Part shown: one piece after another, positions 24,042-32,388 of the stretch
Position numbering within the stretch: the first letter of the stretch is position 1
How the letters are laid out: every line of letters begins with the position of its first letter
Assembly (NCBI GenBank): GCA_003116995.1
Contig: BDSL01000171.1
Location: 53,501 to 117,500 of the forward strand
Direction: 5' to 3'
DNA length: 64,000 bases
Origin: Yamagishiella unicocca
Taxonomy: Eukaryota > Chlorophyta > Chlorophyceae > Chlamydomonadales > Volvocaceae
Notes under the pieces: model-generated
Database searches by the model: none
Told to the model about the DNA's origin: nothing
What the model saw: the letters and a program-made list of their open reading frames with translations, nothing else
Position numbers and translations under genes: made by a program

Positions 24042-27000
24042 GGGTCAGCGGTGGCTTGGCCAGCCGCGGGTCGAGCTGATCGTCGGTGATGGGCAGATGA
24101 CACGGAGCCACATGAGTAACATGAGCGGTCAAGCGCCCTCCGCACTTGCCCTCCAGCACGACTACCCCACCAATAGGCAAAGGGTTGAGCACGCCGGGAC
24201 GCGAGTTGAAGGTAGCGCGCACACGGCTGCAAGCGGCACAGTGCCGCACTGTTTCGGCGACGTCGCTGTTGATCCCACGCCACCAATAAGAATGAAGCAA
24301 GAGCGCCACGGTGCGCTCGACGCCCCAGTGGCCCGACTGCTCGTGCATCTTGAGAATCAACTCACCCCGCTCGGCGGGGCGAGGAACGATGCGGGCGCGA
24401 CCATCAAGGCCGAGCACATAAAGCTGCTCGCCCTGCCAGCGGTACCGCTGGGCTCGCTGCCTGACCCGCTTCACCTCAACCTCCGAAAGCCCTTGGGGCA
24501 GATGACCCGTCTGAAGGAGGCTAAGCAGACCCTGATCAGTCCAGGGCTCCGTTGCGGAGCCTGCGTTGGCGGCCCCCTCTGGATCTAGGGCGCCGGTGGC
24601 AAACACTACAAACTCATTAGGCGTGGCTTGACCGCGTTGAGAAAGGGCAGCGCAAAAGCTGACCTGCTGCAGCGGAGCGGTGACCGCGACTGTGGCCACC
24701 TGTGATGGAAAACCTGAAGCACCCTCCACTGCCAGCACGCTGCAGACTGTAATAAGACTCGCTAAATAGTTGAATTCAGTTGCGCCAGACAGCAACGCTC
24801 GACGCTGCTGACTGCTGAGACGAGGCGACTCAGTGGTCCCTGGCATAAGGCCAAGAAACGCCTCACTCTCCTCGGGACGCAGCGAAGTGTACTCACCGGT
24901 GCGCAAATCTCTCACTGGACAGGCCGCGCTGGGCGCAGCACTTGTTGAGTCAGCCGAGACAGCGGCATGCATTACCGCGTTGACCAGCTGACCTTGCGCC
25001 TCGGACGCATAATAACAGGCACGCAGCTGCTGCTGCGTGACGGGCGCCACACGGTTGACGCCCAGATGCTGCTGTACGCCAGGCCCTGCTGGCCGCGTGG
25101 CGGACGACAAGGTTTCCTTGAGCAAATCCACATCCGCGAGGTTAGTCCACGCACGATAGAGCTGGTGAACACCCGAGCCTAGGCGTGCAGCGTTGACGAG
25201 CACGGGACTGCCCCATGCCTCGCTCACTGCGCTGTCCGCCTGGCGCTGCTCCTCAATAGGTGCGGGAGCCGTTCTTACAGCTCCTCCACAACAAAACTTG
25301 ACGCGCTCACTGCCTAGGGCAGCCTGAGCCTGTTGCACAATCCGGAGCACGGCCTGCTGGGCACCAACGTCGGCTGGCTCCCAATAAGCCACAATAAGAA
25401 CTGGAAGGCTGCCTGGGGCAACCGCGAGCAGGTCAGCGGTGCTGACCTTGCTGACGTTCTGCGGCAGGCTGACAAGAGCTGAGCTCCAGGCGGTCGGCGG
25501 AAGCAGATCCACGTGCCGATCCGAAAGCTGCTGACAGCGACGCTCCACCAGACCTCGGGACTGATCATTGATATCAGAATAAAGGTAGGAATGCACAGGA
25601 ATACCGCTGCGGAGGCAGGCCTCGAGCCCTGTTGCCAACCCACCAAGCGGCTCATAAAGAACCACACCATGACGGAACGCCTGATCGTACCATGTTGCTG
25701 CTGAAGCTGACTGCGGTGAAGGCGATGATGGTGAGGTTGCCGCGGCTGCCGCTTGGCGACGAAGCCGGCGCGCTGCGCTCCACTCTCGAGCGACGATGCG
25801 TAGGCGATCACGCTCCACCCTCACATCCTCAGCTGGATCGTTGGGCGGCGGAAACGCAGCCTCATAAGCCCAGCCATTCCAGCCAGACTCCATCTCCTCG
25901 GGAGACGGTAAGAAATCCTCACTGAAGGAAGCGACCCGATGGGCGGACGCAAGGGCTACACTTCGAACCTCACAGGCTTTGGCGCTGGACGCCAGGGCGG
26001 CAGGCGTGACGGTAACCTCCGCTGTGTCAACGTCCCCGGAGTCATCGATGGTGCTGGGCACGGGATGTCGCGATAGCACATCCGCATTCTGATGCAGCAC
26101 TCCAGGACGATGCTCGACTGTGAAGTTGTACTCTTGAAGTACCAACGCTAAGCGCGCATACTGACCAGTTAAGCCCTCGGAGCTCATAAGGTAAAGAAGC
26201 GGCAGATGGTCAGTCACCAGCCTGAATGGCTCATCAGAACCTACTAAATGATGCCTGAACATTTTCATGGCCCAGACCGCGGCCAACATCTCCCCCTTGT
26301 AAGAACTGTAGTTGGATTCCTGCTTGTTCAAAGAAGGGCTGATCGACGCACACATATACTCATTGCCGTTGTCATCCAGCTGACCCAAAACCGCTGCGAT
26401 GCCCCGATTGGAGAAGTCGGTGTGAAGAATCAACTGCTTGCTGTAGTCGATGCGCCTCAGAACAATGTCAGGGCGCGAAATGATCTCCTTGAGAGAGGCG
26501 TGCACACGCTCCTGCTCCGGACCCCACTGCCACGGTACACCTGCCTTGAGCAGGTGGTTGAGGGGCGCCGCCAGCTCGCTCATCCTTGGGATGTAGCACC
26601 GGTAATAGTTTACGAAGCCAAGCTGGGTACGCAGTTCTGAAACGTTCTTGGGCGGCGGCAGAGCCAGGATGGCGGCGACCTTGGCGTGATGAGGCGAGAT
26701 ACCAAACAAAGAGAGGTTATGACCTAAATACTCCACCACATCGGCTCCGAAGATGGACTTGTCAGGGTGAGCCCGGAGCCCACACGCATTGAGAACATCC
26801 AAATCCCGAGATACCACCTCCACGTGCTCCTCAGCAGTGCCGGTAGCTATCAGTAAATCATCGATAAAAGCTACGGCCCATTGATCCAGCCCAGCCTTAC
26901 GCAGCTCGTAGTCCATGCGGCGCTGAAAAGCTGCTGACGCATTCTTGAGACCATAGGGCATGCGTGTATAGGCGATAAGGCGGTTGCCGCACCAGAACGC

Positions 27001-28812
27001 CGTCTTGCCTTGATCCTCAGGATGAATTGGAATCTGAAGGAAGCCCTGGCGCATATCCAACTTGGAAAAGAAACGCGCTTTGCCAACGCGCTGAAAAATG
27101 TCCTCGGGACGGTGCAGACCATACTTGTCCGGCTCAGTCACCTTGTTGATGGGACGATAATCCTGGGCCATGCGCGCCGCAGTCCAGAGACCGGTGGCCT
27201 CGTCCTTCTTGGCGGCAATGACCGGGTTGACGGCGGCAAGCGTAGGGCCAGTCCATTCTACACATATGCCAGGCTTCAACAACTCGGCAGTCTTCTCACG
27301 AATGATCTCGGTCTCCTTGGGGCTGTAGCGACGACGTGGCGACTGGATGACCGGCTTGGCGGTTGTTAGATTGAGCCGAAATGGCCCCATATCACCACAA
27401 TACCCTGGTAACTCGTCCATGCTGTAAGCAAACGCTGAGCCCTTATGCTCGCGTACCGTCGCCTGAAGCTGCGCCTTGAGCGCAGGGTCGAATTCTCTCG
27501 CATTGCCCCAGATCCAGCCACCTTCTGGGTCCTTCTCATAAGACTCATGGGCGGTGGCCGCCAGGTGGCCATCAAAAGAGTAGCCATCGACGGCGGCTAG
27601 TGCGCTGGCTTGGCCAGTGCCGTAGCCTAAGTGCGAGCTCGATCTGCTCCCCGTGAAGCTGCAAGGAATGCCGTGCAGAGCCGCACCGACCACCTCAACC
27701 TGCTGCATGGCCTGAAGCCCCTCCGTACCGTAATGGGAACCGCCAGTGGCTCCGACGCCGATGGAGAACGCGAGAAGGAGGGCTGTGACAAGAACGAGCG
27801 AGAGCACCGCTGACCAGGTGCGCTTGGCGCCGATGATAATGGGCTGCGGATGACTTCCTCGCTTCTTGCGCTTGCCTTCGCGCCTTGGGCGCTCGGGCTC
27901 CTTGTAGACTGGCTCCTTCTTACTGAGCTGCTGGTGAAGCGCCTCAGCCACCTTGTTTGCTTGCCCGCTGGCCCACGTGATAGGCCAAGCGACACAACTC
28001 AGGACACCGCCGCACGGCTTGACCGTGTTGCTGGCGGCGCCCGTGCTCGCGTGGACCGAATCGCCAGTGTCGGGGCCTATGGACTGCTGCTGAGGCTTAC
28101 CATCCGCGCTGAGCTCCTCTGCGCAGCAGGAGCAGCTTGACGGCTTGACCGTGCTCGGGCTGCTACTCGTCTGCTGCTGAAGCTCGCCCATCAGACCCCC
28201 ACTGTGCGGCTTGGCCGCGTTGCTGCAGTCGGGGCTGGGGCTGAACGTGTCCGTGTGCTGGGTGGATTCACTTGCCGGATTAACGACCTCGGAGTTGGTG
28301 AGATGCTGCTGGGGCTTGCCACCAACGCTGGGCTCTGCTGCTGATGAGGCGTGGCAGGAGCAGCTCGACGGCTTGACCGTGCTGGGGCTCCTGCTCTGCT
28401 GCTGCTGAGGCTCGCCGCTGCTGTCACTTCCCCCCCCCAGCTTCGTGTCGATGGCCTCGCTGAAGCTGGAACAGCAGGCGGCGAAGCAGTTAACCGAAGC
28501 GGGGTGCACACCTGGGGCGTTGCGCATGAGGATCGTGACCAGCAGCTTTGGGTGCTCCAGCACGTTGGGCCGGAAATGAAGCTGCGGCACGGGATAGGTG
28601 GTAACGAAATCGGCCACCACGTGCATCTGAGGGTTGGACGCCAAAAAGTCGAACAGCGGTGTGTTCTTGACGACCAGCGTGGGCGTCATGGGTAGGCGCA
28701 CTGAGTGCCGTGACCCAGGCAGCAGGCACACGCTGAGCTGCTCGTGGACGAGCTCGTGCGTCACCTCCACCTGATCCCCGCCCGTTGCTAGCTGCTTGCT
28801 TGTGGGGCGCAC
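23962..28812 (-). CDS. Retrotransposon Pol: RT, RNase H, C5-MTase-like domain, integrase zinc finger
   Basis: 1616-codon open frame in phase with the protease ORF. Residues 1-100 complete the protease fold. Residues 130-330 are low-complexity with repeated CSC motifs and a basic stretch. Residues 333-355 form a hydrophobic, membrane-like helix. RT is at about 480-690 (LDMRQGFLQIPI, YTRMPYGLKNASAAFQ, catalytic FIDDLL at 649-654) and RNase H at about 770-915 (LILHTDFSN, LLYLMSSEGLTGQYAR, LHQNADVLSRHP). A cytosine-methyltransferase-like domain spans about 1047-1362. The integrase H2C2 finger is at H1490/H1495/C1525/C1528. The DDE core expected next is absent: NPLPIGG is followed at once by VVVLEGKCGG and the start of a PHD finger (CEVCRMPDSEEWMLLCDSC), after which the frame breaks. 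Confidence 0.85.
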   Translation of the reverse strand: MRPTSKQLATGGDQVEVTHELVHEQLSVCLLPGSRHSVRLPMTPTLVVKNTPLFDFLASNPQMHVVADFVTTYPVPQLHFRPNVLEHPKLLVTILMRNAPGVHPASVNCFAACCSSFSEAIDTKLGGGSDSSGEPQQQQSRSPSTVKPSSCSCHASSAAEPSVGGKPQQHLTNSEVVNPASESTQHTDTFSPSPDCSNAAKPHSGGLMGELQQQTSSSPSTVKPSSCSCCAEELSADGKPQQQSIGPDTGDSVHASTGAASNTVKPCGGVLSCVAWPITWASGQANKVAEALHQQLSKKEPVYKEPERPRREGKRKKRGSHPQPIIIGAKRTWSAVLSLVLVTALLLAFSIGVGATGGSHYGTEGLQAMQQVEVVGAALHGIPCSFTGSRSSSHLGYGTGQASALAAVDGYSFDGHLAATAHESYEKDPEGGWIWGNAREFDPALKAQLQATVREHKGSAFAYSMDELPGYCGDMGPFRLNLTTAKPVIQSPRRRYSPKETEIIREKTAELLKPGICVEWTGPTLAAVNPVIAAKKDEATGLWTAARMAQDYRPINKVTEPDKYGLHRPEDIFQRVGKARFFSKLDMRQGFLQIPIHPEDQGKTAFWCGNRLIAYTRMPYGLKNASAAFQRRMDYELRKAGLDQWAVAFIDDLLIATGTAEEHVEVVSRDLDVLNACGLRAHPDKSIFGADVVEYLGHNLSLFGISPHHAKVAAILALPPPKNVSELRTQLGFVNYYRCYIPRMSELAAPLNHLLKAGVPWQWGPEQERVHASLKEIISRPDIVLRRIDYSKQLILHTDFSNRGIAAVLGQLDDNGNEYMCASISPSLNKQESNYSSYKGEMLAAVWAMKMFRHHLVGSDEPFRLVTDHLPLLYLMSSEGLTGQYARLALVLQEYNFTVEHRPGVLHQNADVLSRHPVPSTIDDSGDVDTAEVTVTPAALASSAKACEVRSVALASAHRVASFSEDFLPSPEEMESGWNGWAYEAAFPPPNDPAEDVRVERDRLRIVAREWSAARRLRRQAAAAATSPSSPSPQSASAATWYDQAFRHGVVLYEPLGGLATGLEACLRSGIPVHSYLYSDINDQSRGLVERRCQQLSDRHVDLLPPTAWSSALVSLPQNVSKVSTADLLAVAPGSLPVLIVAYWEPADVGAQQAVLRIVQQAQAALGSERVKFCCGGAVRTAPAPIEEQRQADSAVSEAWGSPVLVNAARLGSGVHQLYRAWTNLADVDLLKETLSSATRPAGPGVQQHLGVNRVAPVTQQQLRACYYASEAQGQLVNAVMHAAVSADSTSAAPSAACPVRDLRTGEYTSLRPEESEAFLGLMPGTTESPRLSSQQRRALLSGATEFNYLASLITVCSVLAVEGASGFPSQVATVAVTAPLQQVSFCAALSQRGQATPNEFVVFATGALDPEGAANAGSATEPWTDQGLLSLLQTGHLPQGLSEVEVKRVRQRAQRYRWQGEQLYVLGLDGRARIVPRPAERGELILKMHEQSGHWGVERTVALLLHSYWWRGINSDVAETVRHCAACSRVRATFNSRPGVLNPLPIGGVVVLEGKCGGRLTAHVTHVAPCHLPITDDQLDPRLAKPPLTLACEVCRMPDSEEWMLLCDSCGTGWP
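24727..25674 (-). other. Cytosine-C5 DNA methyltransferase-like domain inside Pol
   Basis: Lies between RNase H and integrase. VLYEPLGGLATGLEACLRSG and SYLYSDIND match the layout of C5-MTase motifs I and II (F-x-G-x-G loop, acidic residue ending strand 2). PVLIVAYWEPADVGAQQ sits where motif IV (PCQ loop) belongs. The C-terminal SLRPEESEAFLGLMPGTTES and LSSQQRRALLSGATEFNYLA follow the motif IX/X pattern (R..T..E...L.GFP ... Q....GNA). The catalytic Pro-Cys is replaced by Glu-Pro and no cysteine is present in that loop, so it is probably catalytically dead here. Assignment is by motif layout only. Confidence 0.55.
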
Positions 28813-28818
28813 GGGTAG

Positions 28819-29139
28819 CTACCCGTACGCCTCGACCATCCCCTGCGTGATCAGGTTGATGGTTGCGCTGTGATCACGCAGGCTGCGTGGGAAGAAGCTA
28901 GTGCTGCTTCCGCCCTTGCTGCTGATGCTGACACTGCCCTCCGCATAGTAAAACATGTGCTGAGGTGTGCCAAAATAGCGACTGGCCCCTGCATCTGCTG
29001 CCAGCAGCTGCTGCTTGCGCTGCGGCGTGAGACTGATGATGGTGTCGAAGGCGCCCTTGGGGTCGCCACTCACAAAATATTCAACATCGTTGGCCGCGCG
29101 GTGCTTCGCCACCGGCTCTACTTTGGCCGTTGCTGCCAC
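28819..29139 (-). pseudogene. Retropepsin-like protease N-terminal part, closed by in-frame TAG
   Basis: Encodes a conserved-looking lead-in and the segment LRDHSATINLITQGMVEAYG, which occupies the place of the retropepsin active-site loop (normally D-S/T-G-A followed by hydrophobic residues). Here it reads D-H-S-A, so the catalytic triplet is altered. TAG (28819-28821) follows and the same frame continues as pol with LPVRPTSKQLATGG. The stop context is TAG CTA. A stop followed by CTA favours readthrough in some viruses, but simple inactivation is equally possible. Confidence 0.55.
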
Positions 29140-29820
29140 CGCTGCCTGCTCGCCGTCGCTGCTGCTGGCGGATGACTGCGGCTGGGCCGCAGACGGGCTG
29201 CTGTCCTGCTCCTCTGACCACCCCGGCTGCCAGGCCGACTGGCCAAACGCCCCTTCGTGAGCCGCGCCTCGAGATCTGCTAAGCCGCTTAGGGCTACCAG
29301 GACGGTTATCTTAACTTTGGCCGCCACCGTCGGGACGCTGCCTACCTTGGCAACGCCGCTGGGAATCTTGCGCGCCTTGGGCACATCGAACTTAAGCTCC
29401 GGAATGGGCGCCGGTGTGAAGCTGACGGGAACCTGCTGCTTCTTGAGTGTGGCGCAGGCTGCGCCGAAGCCCTGGGGGCTCGCGCTGTACTCGCTGTGAC
29501 TGGACGCCTCACAATACATGACAAGCGCCGGGTGGCCCGGCGCATACAGCTCCTCCGCAAAGTCATCCTCAAAATGTGCCGTGGCCGCTGCGGAGGGCTG
29601 CTGCGCCGCTTGGGCTTGCTGTGCGGGCTGCTGCTGCTGAGCGCCGCCGGCGTTCTGCTGCGCCCGATATGTGCGCAGGTTGTTGTCAAACGCTGCCTGG
29701 AGCAGACCCGAGGGAGCCCGGTAGCCGGGCGGTGCCATCTCTGGGTTGCGGATGAAGCACACCCCGGAGTGCGGGCGTGCGCAATACTCGCAGCGCGGGC
29801 GGAAGCCACCTGCGCCGCCC

Positions 29821-29852
<32 letters not shown>

Positions 29853-29863
29853 CGCCTGCGCCG

Positions 29864-29894
<31 letters not shown>

Positions 29895-29930
29895 GGCGAT
29901 CGGCTGACGCTGCTGCTGGAGGGGCTGCTG
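29118..29930 (-). pseudogene. Gag continuation after the TGA (Gln-rich, CCHC knuckle), then frameshift
   Basis: Same frame as gag. Poly-Gln (about 29800-29915) precedes the knuckle CEYCARPHSGVC (about 29755-29790) and then the linker to the protease. Near 29256, at AAGGGGC, coding character moves to the -1 frame: AFGQSAWQPGW and a Ser/Glu-rich stretch lead directly into the protease ORF. The nominal frame instead runs as an Arg-rich sequence to a TAG at 29118. A one-base loss in the G-run or a -1 slip would both explain this. Confidence 0.6.
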
Positions 29931-31211
29931 TCACCGGCCCTGGTCCGCTTGCCACTTGGTGGCTGGCGCAGACGCAGTTGCCACGACGGAGCCTGCCGGC
30001 AACAGGCCCTTGCTGACCAGGAGCTGCTCAAACAGTCCCGATAGCTGCTCGACACTGAGGGACGCGCCCGTGGTGGCCAGTGCCACTCCCCCACGCTTGC
30101 ACTGCTCGGTCGTATGGCTCAGGTTCCAGCCGTGGTTGTTGCACCACAGCTTGGCGCGCGCCTGCCTGGCCGAGCCGCCGCTGGCCGCCGACGCTGTGCT
30201 CGTGGAAGGCTGCTGGCTCACGCTGCTGCTGCTGCCGGAGTGTGCCGCCTGGGGCGGCTGGGCGGCTGATGCCGCTGACGAAGACGGGCGAGCAGCCGGC
30301 ATGGCACCAGGCTGCGTTGAAACCACTGCTGCCGACGCGTAGCGCTGGTTGCTCCATGCGGCGTCGGCGGCAATCTCCCTGATGCGCCCAAACCACTCCT
30401 CCTGCGTGACTAGGCCCCACTTGGACAGCACGCGCTCGTTGACCACCGGATCCAGACGCTTGACAAAGTTGGTGGCAAATTCATAGTCGCTGATGCCCAG
30501 GTACGGCCTGTATGTGAGCGCCTCCTGAAGATAGGCAGTCGCTGCCGTGTTGCCTTGCTTGAGGACGGCGTAGCGCTGCCGATAGTCGGCCTTCTTCTCA
30601 GGCTCGAAGTGCTGTTGCAGCTGCTCCAAGTAGTACTGTGCGAGGTGATGGCCGTACAGGGTTGCCACGGCTTGACCGGGCTTGGCCTGCAGCCACTGGG
30701 TGGCCTTGGCAATCAGCAAGTCGCGCACGTCACCGTGGTAATGCTCAAACCGCGAGCCCAGCTTGGGCGCCTCGTTGAGACGGTCGAGCATAAACTGCGC
30801 CGGGATCTGGTCATACGAAAAGCGATGCCTGCTGCTGGCCTGCAGGACGAGCTCCTCAACGTAGCGTTTCATCGCCGGGAGAGACTCGTGGCTCCATGGC
30901 TCCATGGGCCAGGCGCGCGAGGCTGCATAAGACGAGGACAGCTGCTCCATCTCACCGTCTGAGTAGTAGCCGCTGCTGGCTGCCTGCACCGGAACGGCGG
31001 AAGGGAGCAGCACAAACGGCGAAGCGAGAACGGAAACGGGCGGTGCTGCTGCTGCTGGTGCGGGGGGCTGCTGGCCTACCTCCGCTGCAGACTGAGGTCC
31101 CGTTACTTCGCCTTGCTGACTCTCTGTGTCAGACTCAGACCTGGCAACCCCTAGCAGATGAAGCGGGTTGTTGGCTAAGTCAGGTAGCTCTCCAATCTCT
31201 AGGCTGGACAC
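29931..31211 (-). CDS. Retrotransposon Gag polyprotein (first ORF, closed by in-frame TGA)
   Basis: 426 aa. The acidic/Pro-rich N-terminus is followed by an alpha-helical capsid-like region (about residues 105-300, with YGHHLAQYYLEQLQQHF and ATNFVKRLDPVVNERVL). A CHHC knuckle WCNNHGWNLSHTTEQC lies near residue 375. The ORF ends at TGA (29931-29933), but the same frame continues open with a Gln-rich stretch and a second knuckle CEYCARPHSGVC, so the stop interrupts an originally longer Gag or is read through. Its role would be RNA packaging and particle assembly. Confidence 0.75.
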   Translation of the reverse strand: MSSLEIGELPDLANNPLHLLGVARSESDTESQQGEVTGPQSAAEVGQQPPAPAAAAPPVSVLASPFVLLPSAVPVQAASSGYYSDGEMEQLSSSYAASRAWPMEPWSHESLPAMKRYVEELVLQASSRHRFSYDQIPAQFMLDRLNEAPKLGSRFEHYHGDVRDLLIAKATQWLQAKPGQAVATLYGHHLAQYYLEQLQQHFEPEKKADYRQRYAVLKQGNTAATAYLQEALTYRPYLGISDYEFATNFVKRLDPVVNERVLSKWGLVTQEEWFGRIREIAADAAWSNQRYASAAVVSTQPGAMPAARPSSSAASAAQPPQAAHSGSSSSVSQQPSTSTASAASGGSARQARAKLWCNNHGWNLSHTTEQCKRGGVALATTGASLSVEQLSGLFEQLLVSKGLLPAGSVVATASAPATKWQADQGR

Positions 31212-31681
31212 ACGTGAGCGCGCCCGTGAACCCTCCCCTCGTTGAGGCGAGAGAGCGCCTACTGCACTGCGCAGAAGTGAGACAAGCCCCCCCTGTGCAC
31301 TTGCCCTACGTTGACGGGCCTGCGTGCTACCTTGCCCAGGTGGCTGCTCTACAGCTTGCCCCCGGCCCCCAAGCTGCAGGAGATTTTCACCCCCTGACTG
31401 GCTCCTAGTCAGCCGACCCCTCCCTCCCTGCTCACGGACTGGACGTGGAGGAAGCTGCTGAATTGCTTGTGCGACTGGGGGTCGAGGCTCGGGACGAACA
31501 GGCGAATGTAGGCGTATACTGTTACTTGATTGCCCTCGCTCTTCAGCCAGCGCTGCTAACAGGGCCTTGAGCCCTCAAATTAACGTAAACTAGAAGCCTG
31601 GGGCTTCATACTCTGCCCGTGCCTCCAAAATTACTGCTCAGCTAGCCTCTCAAGCAAATACGGCCTGGTGCCAGAGTGAGA

Positions 31682-32056
31682 CTACTCGGTCTTGGCGCCC
31701 GACGGAAACCAAGGCAACTTCATGTCGCCATCGCGCCGACGAAACTGGACCAGCACCGCCTGCTCTCGAATGTCCTCGCACTCGTGCAACTGATGAGTAC
31801 CTTGCCCGTGAATGGGGCAGCCCACGACCGTCACGCTCTCCTTCCGGACCTCAAAGCTCGGCCGCCGCAGGAAAGGCTTGCTCAGCCTTGGCGCCTTGGG
31901 CGCTCGCGGGGGCGAAGGGATGCGGCGCTTGGCGCCTTCCTTGATATGCTCGTCTAAAGACTTCTTGTTGCGTAGATGCTCGGACACCTTGGAGACGATG
32001 ACGACGACGACGACAGCGATAAAGATCTGCGTCTCGCACTGGGAAAGTCTACGCAC
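31682..32056 (-). CDS. Small ORF in retroelement leader with CHHC zinc-knuckle-like motif
   Basis: 124 codons beginning inside the 5' LTR and reading through the primer-binding region, upstream of gag. It has a valine-rich hydrophobic stretch (IFIAVVVVVIVSKV, residues 11-24), then a basic Pro/Arg segment and CPIHGQGTHQLHEC, whose Cys/His spacing resembles the knuckle in the downstream gag (WCNNHGWNLSHTTEQC). It may be a separate small protein or a gag remnant. No family recognised. Confidence 0.4.
   Translation of the reverse strand: MRRLSQCETQIFIAVVVVVIVSKVSEHLRNKKSLDEHIKEGAKRRIPSPPRAPKAPRLSKPFLRRPSFEVRKESVTVVGCPIHGQGTHQLHECEDIREQAVLVQFRRRDGDMKLPWFPSGAKTE
32025..32040 (-). other. Putative self-priming primer-binding site
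   Basis: Directly inside the 5' LTR the element strand reads AGTGCGAGACGCAGAT. This is not the usual initiator-tRNA-Met complement. The exact reverse complement, 16 of 16 bases, lies within the LTR (32204-32219 on the + strand; also 22624-22639 in the other LTR). The transcript could fold so that its own LTR segment pairs with the PBS, as in the self-primed Tf1/sushi group. The base matches are seen; the priming role is inferred. Confidence 0.55.
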
Positions 32057-32388
32057 CCTAGGTAGGACCGGCTAGCCTCAGCTGCCTCCAGGTAAGGGCG
32101 TCCGGGGTTCACAGATTCGTGACGCGAAAGGTTACAAATAGGATTTCACGACTCCTCAACCGGTTCTGCGTTCTGTATGCTACTCAGTGTCTGTATACCA
32201 CAGAGTGCGAGACGCAGATAACTGGTCTCGCACTGATGCTGGCCTTATCGCCAGTCTCAACGCTTCAGGGAAGCCCGCCCAGGTCACGCCTAGCGCAGCC
32301 GAACCCCCGGTACTCACAAACAGTACTCGAAAAGCCTAAAATAGCGCGTTCACCACATAATATGGCAAGCACACGAGGTGGCGTGACA
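32040..32388 (-). repeat. 5' LTR of the retrotransposon, truncated in U3
   Basis: Matches 22460-22803. Beyond 32388 the sequence changes to an unrelated family also present at 59.9-60.3 kb, so about 187 bp of U3, where the promoter would lie, is missing. The copy contains a hairpin AGTGCGAGAC ... GTCTCGCACT at 32204-32233. Confidence 0.8.

Larger units (their letters stand above)
22460..32388 (-). mobile_element. Ty3/gypsy-like LTR retrotransposon, decayed, with methyltransferase-like and PHD domains
   Basis: About 9.9-kb element on the - strand bounded by LTRs (3' LTR on the left, 5' LTR on the right). Order along its RNA is: 5' LTR, self-complementary primer-binding region (32025-32040), small zinc-knuckle ORF, gag, protease, RT, RNase H, cytosine-methyltransferase-like domain, integrase H2C2 finger, PHD finger, possible second methyltransferase-like domain, G-run polypurine tract (about 22993-23001), 3' LTR. 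The order protease-RT-RNase H-integrase is that of Ty3/gypsy (Metaviridae). It is inactive by inspection: in-frame stops at 29931-29933, 28819-28821 and 23553-23555, frameshifts near 29256 and 23970, missing integrase core, and missing U3 in the 5' LTR. No clear target-site duplication was found. Confidence 0.88.

Noticed and set aside
23824..24588. + strand ORF of 254 codons
   Set aside because: Antisense shadow of the retrotransposon Pol integrase/PHD region.
22460..32388. Endogenous retrovirus with envelope gene
   Set aside because: No envelope-like ORF is present between integrase and the 3' LTR; the hydrophobic segment is inside Pol and alone.
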